DNA of 64,000 nt from Glycine soja (taxonomy: Eukaryota > Streptophyta > Magnoliopsida > Fabales > Fabaceae), in NCBI RefSeq assembly GCF_004193775.1, contig NC_041021.1, positions 22,970,632 through 23,034,631 on the forward strand, given 5' to 3'. Numbering within the stretch: position 1 is the stretch's first letter; every line of letters starts with the position of its first letter. Shown here in pieces: positions 45,818 to 57,461 of the stretch. The notes beneath the pieces are model-generated. The model saw only the letters and a program-made list of their open reading frames with translations. It did no database searches and was not told the DNA's origin. A program made the position numbers and the translations under genes.

Positions 45818-46966
45818 TGTAGAAGCAAGATATCATGATGTTTTGATGATGCCAAAGAAAGATGATTCTCAAGTTTAATTCATGACAAGACTTCAAGAGA
45901 TTCAAGATAAATGATCAAGTTGATCTCTAGAATCTTAGGAAGAAGTTTCCAAATAGTAAAAGCAAAAGGTTTGGCCAAAGAATTTTATCTAAATCATTTT
46001 AAATTGAGATTTACTCTCTGGTAATCGATTACCAGAGGATGTAATCGATTACCAATGGCCAATATGCTTTCTGAAAAGGTTTTAAATATTTTTGAAAGCA
46101 TGTAATCGATTACACAAGGCTTGTAATCGATTACTAAAGGTTTTGAACATTTTAAAATAGCCATAAGAAATTTGAATTTAAATTTCAAGTTGTGTAATCA
46201 ATTACAGTAAGTTGGTAATCGATTACCAGTGTTTAAATATTCAAATTTCAAATGAGAGGAGTCATAACTCTTCAAAAGTAACTATGTAATCGATTACACC
46301 ATTATGGTAATTGATTACCAGTGAGGAATTTTCTAAAATAACTCCTAACAGTCACATCTTTTGAAATGATTTTGAATGGCCATCAAAGGCCTATATATAG
46401 GTGACTTGGGACACGAATTTTTTGAGAGAGGTTTTCTGAACTGAAATGTCTTATCCTTTCAAAAAGGATTCCATGGTCTAACACTTGCATATTCAATAAG
46501 GAATCTTGATTAATCTTCAATTATAATATCCTTCTCTTAAAAAGAGAAGCTTCTTCTTCTTATTATTCAGAGGAAATTGTTTAAGAGACTGAGGGTCTCT
46601 TAAGTTGTAAGGATTCCTGAACACAAGGGAAGGGTTATCCCTGTGTGGTTCAGACTTTGTAAAAGGAGTTTAACAAAGAGAATGGAAAATCTCAAGTGGG
46701 TTGCTTGAGGATTGGACGTAGGCACAAGAAGTGGCCGAACCAGTATAAATCAAGTTTGCATTTCTCTCTTCCCTTAAACATCTTTTATTTATTGCTATTT
46801 ATCTTTTGCTTTAAAGAAGTTTATTTTGAATTGTCTTTTGAGTAATTCATATTAAGGGTGCATTGTTAATCTAAAAAGAGAGTGAAATTTTAATTGGGGA
46901 ATAGTTTTTGTATCTTAATTCAGCCCCCCCCCCCTTCTTAAGATAACTGAGGCCATTTGTCCAACA
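45818..46966 (+). mobile_element. Solo LTR, family B1, TSD CAACA
   Basis: Starts TGTAGAAGCAAGATATC and ends GGCCATTTGTCCAACA. CAACA flanks it (45813-45817, 46967-46971). Same family as 4451-5520: TATA-like CCTATATATAGG (about 46389), AATCGATT palindromes (46018-46320), GTAGGCAC ... GGCCGAACCAGTATAAA (about 46719-46748). It inserted inside the tnp2 coding region. Confidence 0.88.
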
Positions 46967-46971
46967 CAACA

Positions 46972-48036
46972 TCTGAATACTATATTTGGAAAGACCAAAA
47001 AGAAGGAAAAAAAGTAAGACTTGCATATAGAAGAAGAGGTCAATTTTCTTTGATCTTCCATACTGGTCTGAACTATATGTTAGACATTGTATTGATGTTA
47101 TGCATGTGGAGAAAAATGTTTTTGATAGTGTCATTGGGATGCTCCTTAACATTCAAGGCAAGACGAAAGATGGTTTGAATACTCGTACAGATCTAGCTGA
47201 GATGGGTATACGATTGCAATTGCATCCAAGGTTTGATGGTAAGAAAATATACTTGCCTCTAGCTTGTCATACTTTGTCCAGAAAGGAGAAGATGAGTTTT
47301 TGTCAGTGTCTATGTCGGGTGAAAGTCCCACAAGGATACTCTTCAAATATTAAGAGCCTTGTGCAGTTGAAGGATTTTAAGTTGGTAGGGTTAAAGTCTC
47401 ACGATTGTCACGTCATGATGCAATAATTGTTAGTCATGGCCATACGAGACATTTTGCCTAACAAAGTCAGGTTAGGTATAATTCGGCTGTGCTTTTTCTT
47501 CAATGCCATATGTAGCAAAGTCCTTGATCCTGTGAAGTTAGATGAGCTGCAAAAACGAGGCTGTTATTATACTGTGTCAGTTGGAGATGTATTTTCCTCC
47601 TGCTTTCTTTGACATCATGGTTCACTTAATTGTGCATCTGGTAAGAGAAATCAAATGTTGTGGTCCAATTTATTTATGGTGTATGTACTCGGTTGAGCGA
47701 TACATGAAGATCTTAAAAGGGTATACCAAGAATCTACATCATCCGGAAGCATCTATTGTTGAAAGGTACATTGCAGAAGAGGCCATTGAATTTTTTTCAG
47801 AGTACATTGAAAAAGCTAAACTTGTTGGGCTTCCCGAGTGTCGACATGACGAAAGAGTGGGCGGTAAGGGTTCAAGAGCACTGCATGTTCTCACTCCAAG
47901 TGTAGAAGATTTGCAACAAGCTCACTTGTATGTGTTGAACAACAGTAATGAAGTTTTTCCATACATACATCAGCATGAAGGTTTAGTGAAAAAAGGTAAT
48001 CCAAAAATGTCGAAGAACTGGATCTTGAAAAAGCAT
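46972..48036 (+). pseudogene. tnp2: CACTA transposase, middle part (TNP2 end and DUF4218)
   Basis: Continues the transposase: short shifted frames (PYWS-type) to 47100, then MHVEKNVFDSVIGMLLNIQG, KTKDGLNTRTDLAEMGI, LKSHDCHVMMQ with a TAA (47424) where CAA is expected, LPNKVRLGIIRLCFFFNAIC, then DUF4218 sequence EMYFPPAFFDIMVHLIVHLV, ERYMKILKGYTKN, PEASIVERYIAEEAIEF and QQAHLYVLNNSNEVFPYI. At least two frameshifts. A second LTR cuts it at 48037, just after NPKMSKNWILKKH. Confidence 0.87.
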
Positions 48037-49670
48037 TGTAGAAGCAAGGCTTCATGGTGAATGTGATTCAAAGGTGTTTTGATGATAACAATAATGACAA
48101 CAAAAGATGATGACAAAGGTGATGAACAAAAAGCTCAAAGATAAAAGAATAACTCAAGTGAATCAAGAACAAGTCAAGAGTTCAAGAATCAAGAAGAATT
48201 CAAGACTCAAGAAGAAAGCCTAGAATCACGAATCAAGATTCAAGATTCAAGATTCAAGATCTCAAGATCTCAAGAATCAAGATCAAGATTCAAGACTCAA
48301 GATTCAAGAATGAAGAAAAGACTCAATCAAGATAAGTATTAAAAAGTTTTTTCAAAACTTTGAATAGCACATGAGTTTTTGACAAAACCTTTACCAAAGA
48401 GTTTTTACTCTCTGGTAATCGATTACCAGTAGCAAAATGAGTTTGAAAAAAGTTTTCAAACTGAGTTTACAACGTTCCAATTATTTTCAAAAGGCTGTAA
48501 TCGATTACAATGTTTTGGTAATCGATTACCAGTGCCCTTGAACGTTGAAACTCAAATTTAAATGTGAAGAGTTGCATCCTTTCACTCAAAAGCTTTGTGT
48601 AATCGATTACACCTATTTGGTAATCGATTACCAGTGACTGTTTTTGAAAAATCAAAAGATGGAACTCTTCAAAAAGGTTTTGACTTTTTCAAATGGGTTT
48701 TAAGTTTTTCTAAAAGTTATAACTCTTCTGAATGGTCTTCTTGACCAGACATGGAGAGTCTATAAAAGCAAGGCTTTGTTTTACATTTCAAGAATCTTGA
48801 ACACTTATTTCATACAATCTTTTACAAGCCTTGAAATCTCTTTGAAACTTCTTCTTCTTCTTTGTACCAAAAGCTTTCTGAAGTTTTCTGGTTTTCCAAA
48901 CCTTGAAAACTTGTGTTATTCATCTTTTCATTCTCTTCTACCTTTTCCAAAAAGAATTAGCCAAGGACTAACCGCCTGAATTCTTTTTGTGTCTCTCTTC
49001 TCCCTTTTCCAAAAGAACAAAGGACTAACCGCCTAAATTCTTTTGTGTCTCCCTTCTCCCTTGTCAAAGAATTCAAAACGACACAGTCTGAGAATTCTTT
49101 TGATTCTTCCCATTCCCTAATACAAAAGTGTTCAAAGGATTTGTATCCCCATTCACAAAGTATCAAAGGTTTAACAGCCTGAGATCTTTGTCTCAACACA
49201 TTGGAGGGTACATCCTTTGTGGTACAAGTAGAGGGTACATCTACTTGGGTTTGACTGAGAACAAGAGAGGGTACATCTCTTATGGATCAATTCTAGTGGA
49301 GGGTACATCCACTGGGTTCAAAGAGAACAAGGGAGGGTACATCCCTTATGGATCTTTGCTTGTAAAAGGATTTTTTCAAGGTTGAAAGAAATCTCAAGGA
49401 CCGCAGGTCGCTTGGGGACTGGATGTAGGCACGGGTTGTTGCCAAACTAGTATAAAAACTCTTGTGTGTTTGTTTCCTTCTTCCCTACTCTTTTACTTTC
49501 CGCTGTGCATTTAATTTCCACTTTTACTTTCTGTTAAGATTCTCTTCTACTCCTCATTCTCTTAAAAATTTAGTAAAAGCCTTAGAAGAGTAATTTTTAA
49601 TTAGTAAAGGTTTAGGAATAAATAATTCAACGCCCCCTTCTTAATTATTCTGAGACCACTTGATCCAACA
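48037..49670 (+). mobile_element. Solo LTR, family B2, TSD AGCAT
   Basis: Starts TGTAGAAGCAAGGCTTCATG and ends CCACTTGATCCAACA (1634 bp). AGCAT flanks it (48032-48036, 49671-49675). It has a run of AAGA(A/T)TCAAGA-type repeats (48150-48320), palindromes AATCGATT (48412-48630), a TATA box TCTATAAAAGC (about 48760), GAGGGTACATC repeats (49204-49350) and GTAGGCACGGGTTGTTGCC (about 49425). It is the most complete B2 copy and serves as reference for the other two. Confidence 0.88.
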
Positions 49671-49675
49671 AGCAT

Positions 49676-50334
49676 AACAAGACTTTCCTAGATTGGTTTA
49701 AAGATACAATCTTTGCTGATGATAATGCTTCTAAAACATTAAGGAAGCTAGCAGATGGGCCTAAAAGAAATGTTATAACTTGACAAGGATAGGATATAAA
49801 CAAGTATTCCTTTTATACAAAAGCACAAGACGAGAAAAGTACAATGCAAAACGTGGGATCACCCTAAGAGCTGAATCTCAACACTTCGCTAATGTACATG
49901 ATGACAATCCCTGTGTAGCTTCCATCCCTAACTTTGGGTTCATTGAAGAAATTTGGGAGCTTAACTATGTCAAATTTACTATTTGTGTTTTCAAATGTAA
50001 ATGGGTTGATAGCAACACTGGTATGCAGACCGATGATGTAGGATTACGTTGGTAGATCTAAAGAAAATCGCTTACTAGAATGACCCTTTCATCATGGCAG
50101 AATAAGCTAAACAAGTATTTTATGTTTAAGACCCATTGTAATGAAAGGTGGTCGGTGGTTCTACATGGGAAAAAAATTGGTGTTAATGTTGAAGATGATG
50201 ATTCATACATTAATACTTATGTTAGTCCTTTGTCCACACAAATGTGGCCTAACGTCATCGGAGAAGAAGCTGATGACATTCATGCTAATCATAATGATCA
50301 TGATGAAGGAGAATTGATTAACATTGTCTAATGT
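49676..50334 (+). pseudogene. tnp2: CACTA transposase, C-terminal part (DUF4216)
   Basis: Resumes after the LTR with a frame like TFLDWFKDTIFADDNASKTL, then KYNAKRGITLRA and the DUF4216 core FGFIEEIWELNYVKFTICVF and KCKWVDSNTGM. A final part runs NKYFMFKTHCNERWSVVLHG to an Asp/His-rich tail ending INIV (stop at 50329-50331). Several stops and frame changes between segments. Confidence 0.82.
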
Positions 50335-50433
50335 AATTATCTTATTATGTATTTGATTTCAGTCCATTCATTTACATAACTTATTCAATTTTGTGCTAAT
50401 GTTAATTAACTAATTTTTTTTCTTTACAAGCAA
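50335..50433 (+). other. Intergenic spacer between the two CACTA genes
   Basis: About 100 AT-rich bases without features. Confidence 0.5.
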
Positions 50434-53345
50434 ATGGCTACTCCACTCATATCTCCTCCTCCTCCTACTGGTGCAGCATTACACTCGTCGTCTACCTTGA
50501 AGCGGACAAGAAAAGCCACACGGCTAAGATCATTGGCGACTAAACCAGCTGGGGCAGAGAGACCGCTAGTCCATGTCGATCCTACGACCGCGAAGGCCAA
50601 CGGTCCCCACAAAAAGAAGTTAAGAACATATTTGGGGATCGTTGCTCGTGATAAGGTCGATGTGACATACGAGAATTGGGAGCAAGTCCCTACTGCTTAG
50701 AAGGATTTGATATGGGAGGATATTCAAGTATTTTAGTTTCCATGTTGCATATTGTTTATTAGCCTGAAATTTGAATTTAGTAACAATAAGACCTAATTTT
50801 TTGTTTGTCAGGCTGAATTTGATATCCATGAAGCATCTGATGTAAGGACAAAAAAGAAAATACTTCAGACCGAGGGGGAGCGGTGGAGATAGTTTAAGTC
50901 TGATTTGATGTCCAAATGGGCACTTGCAGCCAATAAGGACAGTGTCGATGACACAGTATGCGAAAAGTATAGCATTAGCAAGGAGAAATGGGCCCAATTT
51001 TGTCAGAGCCGCAAAGACCCTTCGTGGGAGATATCTAATTTGTGATTTTTATTGTTTTCAACTTTAAATTATCTTATTATAATACATTGTAATGATGAGT
51101 TTCATTAATGTTGAATTTTTGCAAGATGTGCGGAAAAAGGCACATGCCATCCAGAAGCAAAACATTGCCCCCCACGTGTTGTCTCATGGGGGTTATGAAT
51201 ATTTAGAAAAGAAGCTGATGGATGAGAAGACAAAGAAAAAACTGGAGGAAGCTTCTCAATCCGGAAGCACTGACACCGTGATTGATCCTTCATCTCCCAT
51301 CAGACAACACGTCAAATGGAAGATGGCCCGCATGAAGAAAACTTGCCAAATGACGTCTGAGGCAGCAAAGGAAATTGTTGACAAGATTGTAAGTCACTTT
51401 CAATTAATATTTGTAATTATTTATGTTTATTATGTGATTGAGTAAACCAATAAACGTGTTCTTTATAGGATTTGTTGGAGGAGCAGGCGTCACAGGGTTC
51501 CTTTGTCACCCATGGACGTCAAGATGTACTGACTGTTGCCATTGGGTGACCAGAACACCCCAGTCGTGTGCGTGCTGTTTGAGCCGGTGTGACGATCAAG
51601 CAATACTTTGGACCCGCTCCAAGGACCTCCCGCACGACTTCCTCCATGGCTCTCGAAGACCTAGAGCATATGACTCAACAAATCAGGGACCAGCTGGAGG
51701 AGTCGATCACAGAAAAAGTGACTTGATAGCTAATGTTATCCTTCAGCCAAATGCAGTCCCAGTTTCAGTTACAAATGCAATCACAGGGGGCACTACCTCT
51801 TAAGCTTGAGGTTGGTCCTTCAACTGCTCGTGTCAACACAAAGAAGAGTTGTGTTGATCCCTCAGGGAACGATCCAGACACAGGTGACTCAGACAAATGC
51901 GGGTTGTACATCGAAGAAAATCCTCCCCGCCTGGTTGCCGTAGGAAGAGTTTATGAGGGATCCACAATCGTTCACAACATCCCTTTGTTGCATGATCAAG
52001 TGAAGGTCAGTGTGAGGAGGTTAGAGATGTAGATGCTCCCATTCCTGTACCCACTGAAGAGGTTAAGTTAGTGGGCCAGGCACTTAACACCATCCTTGCT
52101 TGGCCGACACATCTCGTCAAGCGTTTATCAGAACAGGTATTTCGATGTCATTAAATGCTTCTTTTTTTCAAACTAAATTATGTTAATTAACTATGTTGGA
52201 TAAACAGGGAGTTGTGGGACCAGCAAAACCTTCAGATAGGCCGGATCATGAGGTCGATGATCTCCTATATCTGATGACATTGACTATCCCACAGCTTTTT
52301 CTGAAGCCATTGTAAGTTATGTGGGATGCTACCATGTTCGAGGTGTTTAATGAAGACTTCCCCTTGTACATAAAGCATGAAGATCCATCTTAAATAACAC
52401 ACAGTGGTCAATGTCTCAGCATCTCTATTATACATTTGTGGATTTTGTAAGTCAATTTTGAGTATTCTTAATTACCTAAGTTATTGTTTTAAATTCATAC
52501 ATAATTTACTTTTTCTTAACAACAATAGGCATATGACTGAGACAAGTATGCGAGCGGGGAATGCCAATGTGTATGGATTCCTCGAGCCACAGTCCATCCA
52601 GAGATATGGGCAATCACAATTTGAATCAGAAAGTTACATGAAGAACTGGATGCAGAATTCAAAATGGGATGTGTACTTAGGAGCCTACCTGAATGGGTAA
52701 GTTAAACTAAACAAACGAATTTAAATAATGTATAATACTAAGAAAAATCTTGTCATCTGGTTTTGTTTGTTGTATAATAAGCCAAAAAACTACCTGAAAG
52801 GAATAATTAACAGGTTAGTGTTGTTTTTCAATACATTTGCATTAGCATTAGTCAGGAACATCAATATTTTAATTGTACAATAAGCATCCATGTTTGTATT
52901 CAATAGTGCTTTGAAAAGACTTGACGATACTTCACAACCTAAATCCAAGGTTGGTGCTAGGTGGATTGTTGTTAAAGTAAGTGATTTAAACAATGCTTCT
53001 ACTTATATTTTATGTTTGTGTAGACTAATTTGTAGTTAACATTGAATATCTAAATTTCATTACGTATTTAGTGTAACAGACAAAAAAGAAGCATTGAGTA
53101 TGGGTATTATGTGATGCATTAGATGTCAACTATAATCATAGGAAGTTTCAAGAATAATTGGGAAACGATAATTATTTATTTCAAACAAATTTGATTTTGT
53201 TATGATCGGTATTATATTATTAACTTATGTTTTATTTTATCATGCAATATTTCAATGATGCTAGACCATTGCAATCAGAGAGATTGAAGGGGCTTTGCAT
53301 CTAGTGGGCAAAGTATTATCTGAAAGTTAGAAATGAAACTTATAA
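50434..53345 (+). pseudogene. CACTA second gene: En/Spm-type protein with Ulp1-like C-terminus
   Basis: Multi-exon second gene of soybean-type CACTA elements, thought to bind element DNA. Exon 1 (50434-50733) starts MATPLISPPPPTGAALHSSS and has TAG for CAG at 50698. Exon 2 (about 50812-51025) is the Ptta/En/Spm domain with TAG at 50890. Exon 3 (51121-51390) has SHGGYEYLEKKLMDEK. Exon 4 (from 51469) has DLLEEQASQGSFV, stops near 51547 and 51726, then DKCGLYIEENPPRLVAVGRV. The C-terminal part (52530-53345) is Ulp1 (C48) peptidase-like: GFLEPQSIQ, NLVIWFCLLYNKP, NYLKGIIN, then SIEYGYYVMH. The expected catalytic Cys is Tyr (TAT at 53099), and Trp is TAG at 53120. Confidence 0.85.
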
Positions 53346-53595
53346 TGTTTAGGAAAATTTGTAATTTTAGTTTACTTAGTTTACTAGCTTGCTTTACATT
53401 TTTTACTATTCATGTCTCCTTTTAACATTGAATATTCTTTATTCATAGTTATTAATAAATTTTTCATGGAATTTTTCTGCTAAAAACTGTTTCAAAACAG
53501 AATGCAAATTATATATGTTGTGTTGTGTGGTCTGATTTAAAATTTGCAGGTTAATTTTTGGATTTATTGAAAAAGTAGACAATGTATTAAAAAAA

Positions 53596-53818
53596 ATTCC
53601 TAATAACAACATCGGTTTTTTTTAAAAAAATCGATGTTAACCTACACAAACAACATCAGTTTTTTAAAAAACCGATATTAATTGCCAACGTTAACATTTG
53701 TTTTCTAAAAAACTGATGTTAACGATAATATTTTCAACGTCAGTACTTTCAACATTGGTTAACAATCGATGTTGAAAGTCTTAAATAACCGATGTTAAAA
53801 GCCTATTTTCTAGTAGTG
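53596..53818 (+). repeat. CACTA subterminal repeats and right terminus
   Basis: Several inverted or direct copies of AACATCGGTTTTTTAAAAA / ACCGATGTTAA fill 53605-53805. The end reads CCTATTTTCTAGTAGTG (53818), the complement of a CACTACTAGAAAATAGG terminus. Arrays of such motifs are where CACTA transposition proteins bind. The left partner terminus was not found. Confidence 0.8.
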
Positions 53819-54003
53819 AAATCACATTTTTCCAGCTTAAATGGACCTTTATTGTCTTGTCCATATCATATTTTGTGTTTTGTCCATCGCCTTTTTTTAT
53901 TGGAGATATTATAGTGCTTGTTTCACGTGGTCAGTGGGTCTATGTTCTGCTCGATCCTCTAAAGATATACATGATATTGCAGTATGTTTTTGCTCAATAG
54001 TTC

Positions 54004-54037
<34 letters not shown>

Positions 54038-54119
54038 TTATTTCAGCATTTATGAAACTTGTGATGAAATGAATGACCATAAGAATACATTGTGTTATAA
54101 TCAAATTCATTATTTTAAT
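53819..54119. other. Unassigned AT-rich sequence with ATT microsatellite
   Basis: An (ATT)n run at about 54007-54036. No credible gene; the 115-aa frame at 53841-54188 spans the microsatellite. Confidence 0.4.
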
Positions 54120-54365
54120 TTTTTATTTAAAAAAACATTCCAAGACGGTTCCTGGGAAAACCATCTTAGAATCCTCAATTTATTTTAATTTTTTTAAAAA
54201 AATATTCTAAGACAATTTAAAAAAAATCGTTTTACATTATAAACATTCTAAGACGATCTTTGGGAAAATCCTTAGAATTCTCAACTTTAATTTTTTTTTT
54301 TAAAAAAAGACATTCTAAGACGGTTTTTTGCCTGAAAAATGTCTTATAATCATAGTTTTGTAGGG
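54120..54365 (+). repeat. Second CACTA-like subterminal block
   Basis: Three or four copies of (C)ATTCTAAGACGGTTTTT-type and CCGTCTTAGAAT-type motifs, followed by ATAGTTTTGTAGGG (about 54352-54365), which looks like a decayed TTTTGTAGTG terminus. It differs in sequence from the block at 53596-53818, so it belongs to another CACTA or MITE family. Confidence 0.55.
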
Positions 54366-54887
54366 ATGAAAAATGTATTTAAGCCTACTTATAATTACTT
54401 TGTGCGCACACACACATGGAAAGAAAGAGAAGAAGGTGAATATGCTTTTTTAACATAAATTTTACTATTAGCTCAAATTTGTTAAAATTATTTTCTTATT
54501 TGTGTCCCTCTTCATATTTAATGAAACATACTCATCTATATTAATGTATTTTTAATATTCTATTATTTTCATCCTTGGTGTGATAATTATAATTTGTTAT
54601 TATCTTCTTCTCACTTGATTCATTGTCTTTCTTTATACACACCGATAGGAACACTTAATTATACTTAAACAAAAGTAATAAATCATTCAAATTAATGATA
54701 TTTATTACATAAATTTTAATATCATAAATTTAATACTTTTTATAAATGTATAAATAAATTTTTATTTAAATAGTATTAATTATTTTATTTATTAAATGAA
54801 AAATATTGTTAAATATAATAATATTAAAGTTATTTTAATACTAACATTATAATTAATTATTCTAAATTGTATTTAACAATTTATTTG
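54366..54887. other. AT-rich sequence, nothing recognised
   Basis: Very AT-rich with long A/T runs; no ORF, RNA gene or repeat boundary identified. Confidence 0.4.

Positions 54888-54981
<94 letters not shown>
54888..54981. repeat. (AT)n-(GT)n compound microsatellite
   Basis: About 55 bases of alternating TA, a short CTG break, then about 34 bases of alternating TG. The frame MCVCVCVCVC starting here is an artefact. Confidence 0.95.
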
Positions 54982-54984
<3 letters not shown>

Positions 54985-56299
54985 CTCATATATATAGAGA
55001 AGAAAACCCATGTGATGATAAACTTGCTAATTTTATGGGATTGATCATAGGAATGATTTCATTTGGTGGAACTCTCTACCTAGCTTTATTAGGCAGATGT
55101 TTAGAAAATTTGTTGGTTTGCCTAATTTCAAGTTATGTTGTTTTTTCATGGATCCTGGCTTAGTTCTCCCTTGAGTTTGTTTCTCCTTTTTTTCGATGCC
55201 TTGGTCTTGTTGTGATGTATTGCATACCATAGCTTCATATAAAAAATATACTTTTGTTGGACAATTTTTAGTATGATATTAAATTATTTCATTAATAATA
55301 AAAAATTATAAAAAGTTAAATATTTGAATACCGTGAAAAAATATAATTATTTTAATATATATACATATATTTACAATTAATAAATTAAAATGTAAACAAT
55401 GATATTTTATTCTAATTAATCATTAAGTATATGAATTAGGAAAAAAAATATTATGTATATATTTTTGGTCTAAACCACGGGAATCCTCCACTAGAAGTAA
55501 TCGTATTCAAGTCGGGTTGAATCACTATGGGTGGCGAAACTCTCCATTCAAGTATTTAACACAGTTAAGTACCTAGGACTCAAACTTGATGATTGTTAGT
55601 TAATGAGTGTTCATAACACTCAGTGGAATAAGGGAGTGTTCAGAACACTTGCAGTGGAATAAGACGATGTATTTTATGTCTAAAGTATACTACAACAGTA
55701 AGAAATAGAGAAATTTAGAATTGTGTACCCAAATGCCTATTCTTGAAGTGTCAATTTTGTTTTTTAATTTTGTGAAGACTCTACGCGTATCCACACCAAG
55801 ACCAATCTTTGGTATCAACCATTTAAGAAGTGGAACAAAGAAAAATAAAGCAATATAGTGTGTGAAAGTCATAGTGGTCTAAGAATGACACTAATGATCC
55901 TTTAAATAAGAATCATTGAGTTGCCTTTTCAGAAACTGATTTGATCATATCTTTATGCCTTAATGTCACTTTTGGTCCATTATGTTTCACAATTGTTTCT
56001 TCATGCTTTTTCTTGGTTCTTTTCTCTTTAGCAAGGAGCTCTTCTTCTGCTTCAGTTCATTGAACATGTTTTCCTATTTTCTTTCTATTGGCTTGTGATA
56101 ATCTCCAAATTTACTATAAATGAACACATGATTTGATGCAATTATCTAACATTTTTGGTACAAAGAACCTTGTTTTAACACAAAATTTGGAATTAATAGT
56201 TAGAATCTTTCAGTTTTTAGAATTTGATGATGTTTTTGTGAAGTTTTGTAGGAAATTGAGTAAGAATTACAAATAAAGTTATGCTCTCTTAAACGTGAC
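54982..56299. other. AT-rich unassigned stretch
   Basis: No recognisable gene. 55474-55570 includes a GC-richer phrase (CCACGGGAATCCTCCACTAG) of unknown origin. A phrase containing CAGTGGAATAAG is repeated at 55620 and 55651. Frames in this stretch are short and without family signal. Confidence 0.35.
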
Positions 56300-56879
56300 T
56301 TATTATGCACTTAAGTAAGCCAAGATTGATCCAATTGGAGGAGTCACCGACATGCCTCACTCAAGCGAGCTTTTCTTAGTGTTTGAGCAAGAGGAAATCA
56401 GAAGCTAAATGATGGAGTCAAGCTCGCTTAAGTGTGGCATGCTATGCGCTTAAGCGAGCTATGTTCGTGGGCAACTATGTGATTACTGGAGGCCTTTGCA
56501 TAAGCATAATATTCTGTTTGCTTAAGTGAGGAGAGTAAGAAGCTGTCGAATTAAAGATTAGAAGACCTTGCTTAAGTGAATAGTTACTCATGCTTAAGCA
56601 AGGTAGTCGTGTTAGGTCTTAGCCTACATCATAATATAAAAACCTGGGGTGCGATAGAGGAAGGGATTCTGAGAGTTGTGGGAAACAACTTTTTGTTTGA
56701 GAGAGAACCATTTGAATCATTACACACTTTTGTATGTTTGAATTTGATTATTGTAATCAAGCTATGGGTTGCTAATCTCCTTATCTGTCGGGGTTGGAAA
56801 TAGCTAAACCCAATTTCATGTAATACTCTTCTTTTAATACAATTATTCAATTTTATTAGGCAACATCCTACATCTCAAA
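56300..56879 (+). mobile_element. LTR-like remnant with CTTAAGCGAG motifs
   Basis: Clustered CGCTTAAGCGAGC / CTTAAGTGA phrases (56360-56610) precede TATA-like ATAATATAAAAACC (about 56630) and a leader. This resembles the promoter half of an Athila-type LTR such as family C, and gag debris follows directly on the same strand. Termini were not identified. Confidence 0.45.
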
Positions 56880-57461
56880 TTGGATTATAAAAACAAATAT
56901 GAGCATTTGGAAAACATGTTGGAGGAAGTGCTCACTCTATTCATGCAAGCTTCCATGTGTACCAACAAAAATATCGAACCTTCCATCAAGAAGTTAGAAA
57001 TGCAAGTGGAACAATTAGCCAATAAATTAGAAGCAAAATCCAACAATGAAGATTGTAAGGTTGTTGTGTTACAAGAAGTGGTTAGGGTATAGACCATGAG
57101 AGAGTGAATATGAGTGATAAAGATGTTGTAAAAAAATAAAAGTGAGTGAAAAAGAGAGTGAGACCAAAAGTAATGTAGGTGATAGTGAAAAGAAAAATAA
57201 AGAAAAAGAGAATGAAGAAGAAAAGAAGAAAAAGAAAAAGATTTAGAAAAAAATAAACTAGACAGTGAGAAAAAGGAGAAGGTTGTTTTCAACGAGACAC
57301 TACCATCATGACAAAAAAATGTTTGTGCATGCATTGAAACATGTATGTAGCATTCCTCTCTGTCAATTACCAGTGCCTTTCCTTATGGATGATGCACTTG
57401 CGATAACAATACCTAAGGAAGAGTATTGTGCGGGTCTTGAGGCGTGTAAAAATAGCCTTCG
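56880..57461 (+). pseudogene. Ty3/gypsy gag C-terminal debris
   Basis: The frame 56880-57092 reads NKYEHLENMLEEVLTLFMQA and EPSIKKLEMQVEQLANKLEA, a coiled-coil segment typical of the C-terminal part of Athila-type gag. A Lys/Glu-rich low-complexity stretch follows (57110-57290). The frame 57265-57495 contains DDALAITIPKEEYCAGLEAC, whose affinity I cannot settle. No protease or RT. It is cut by LTR A at 57462. Confidence 0.5.

Noticed and set aside
17241..53818. A single giant CACTA element from CACTACTACAAGAAAGC to TTTTCTAGTAGTG
   Set aside because: After the shared CACTACTA the termini and subterminal sequence differ, and the flanking three bases (AAC, AAA) do not match.
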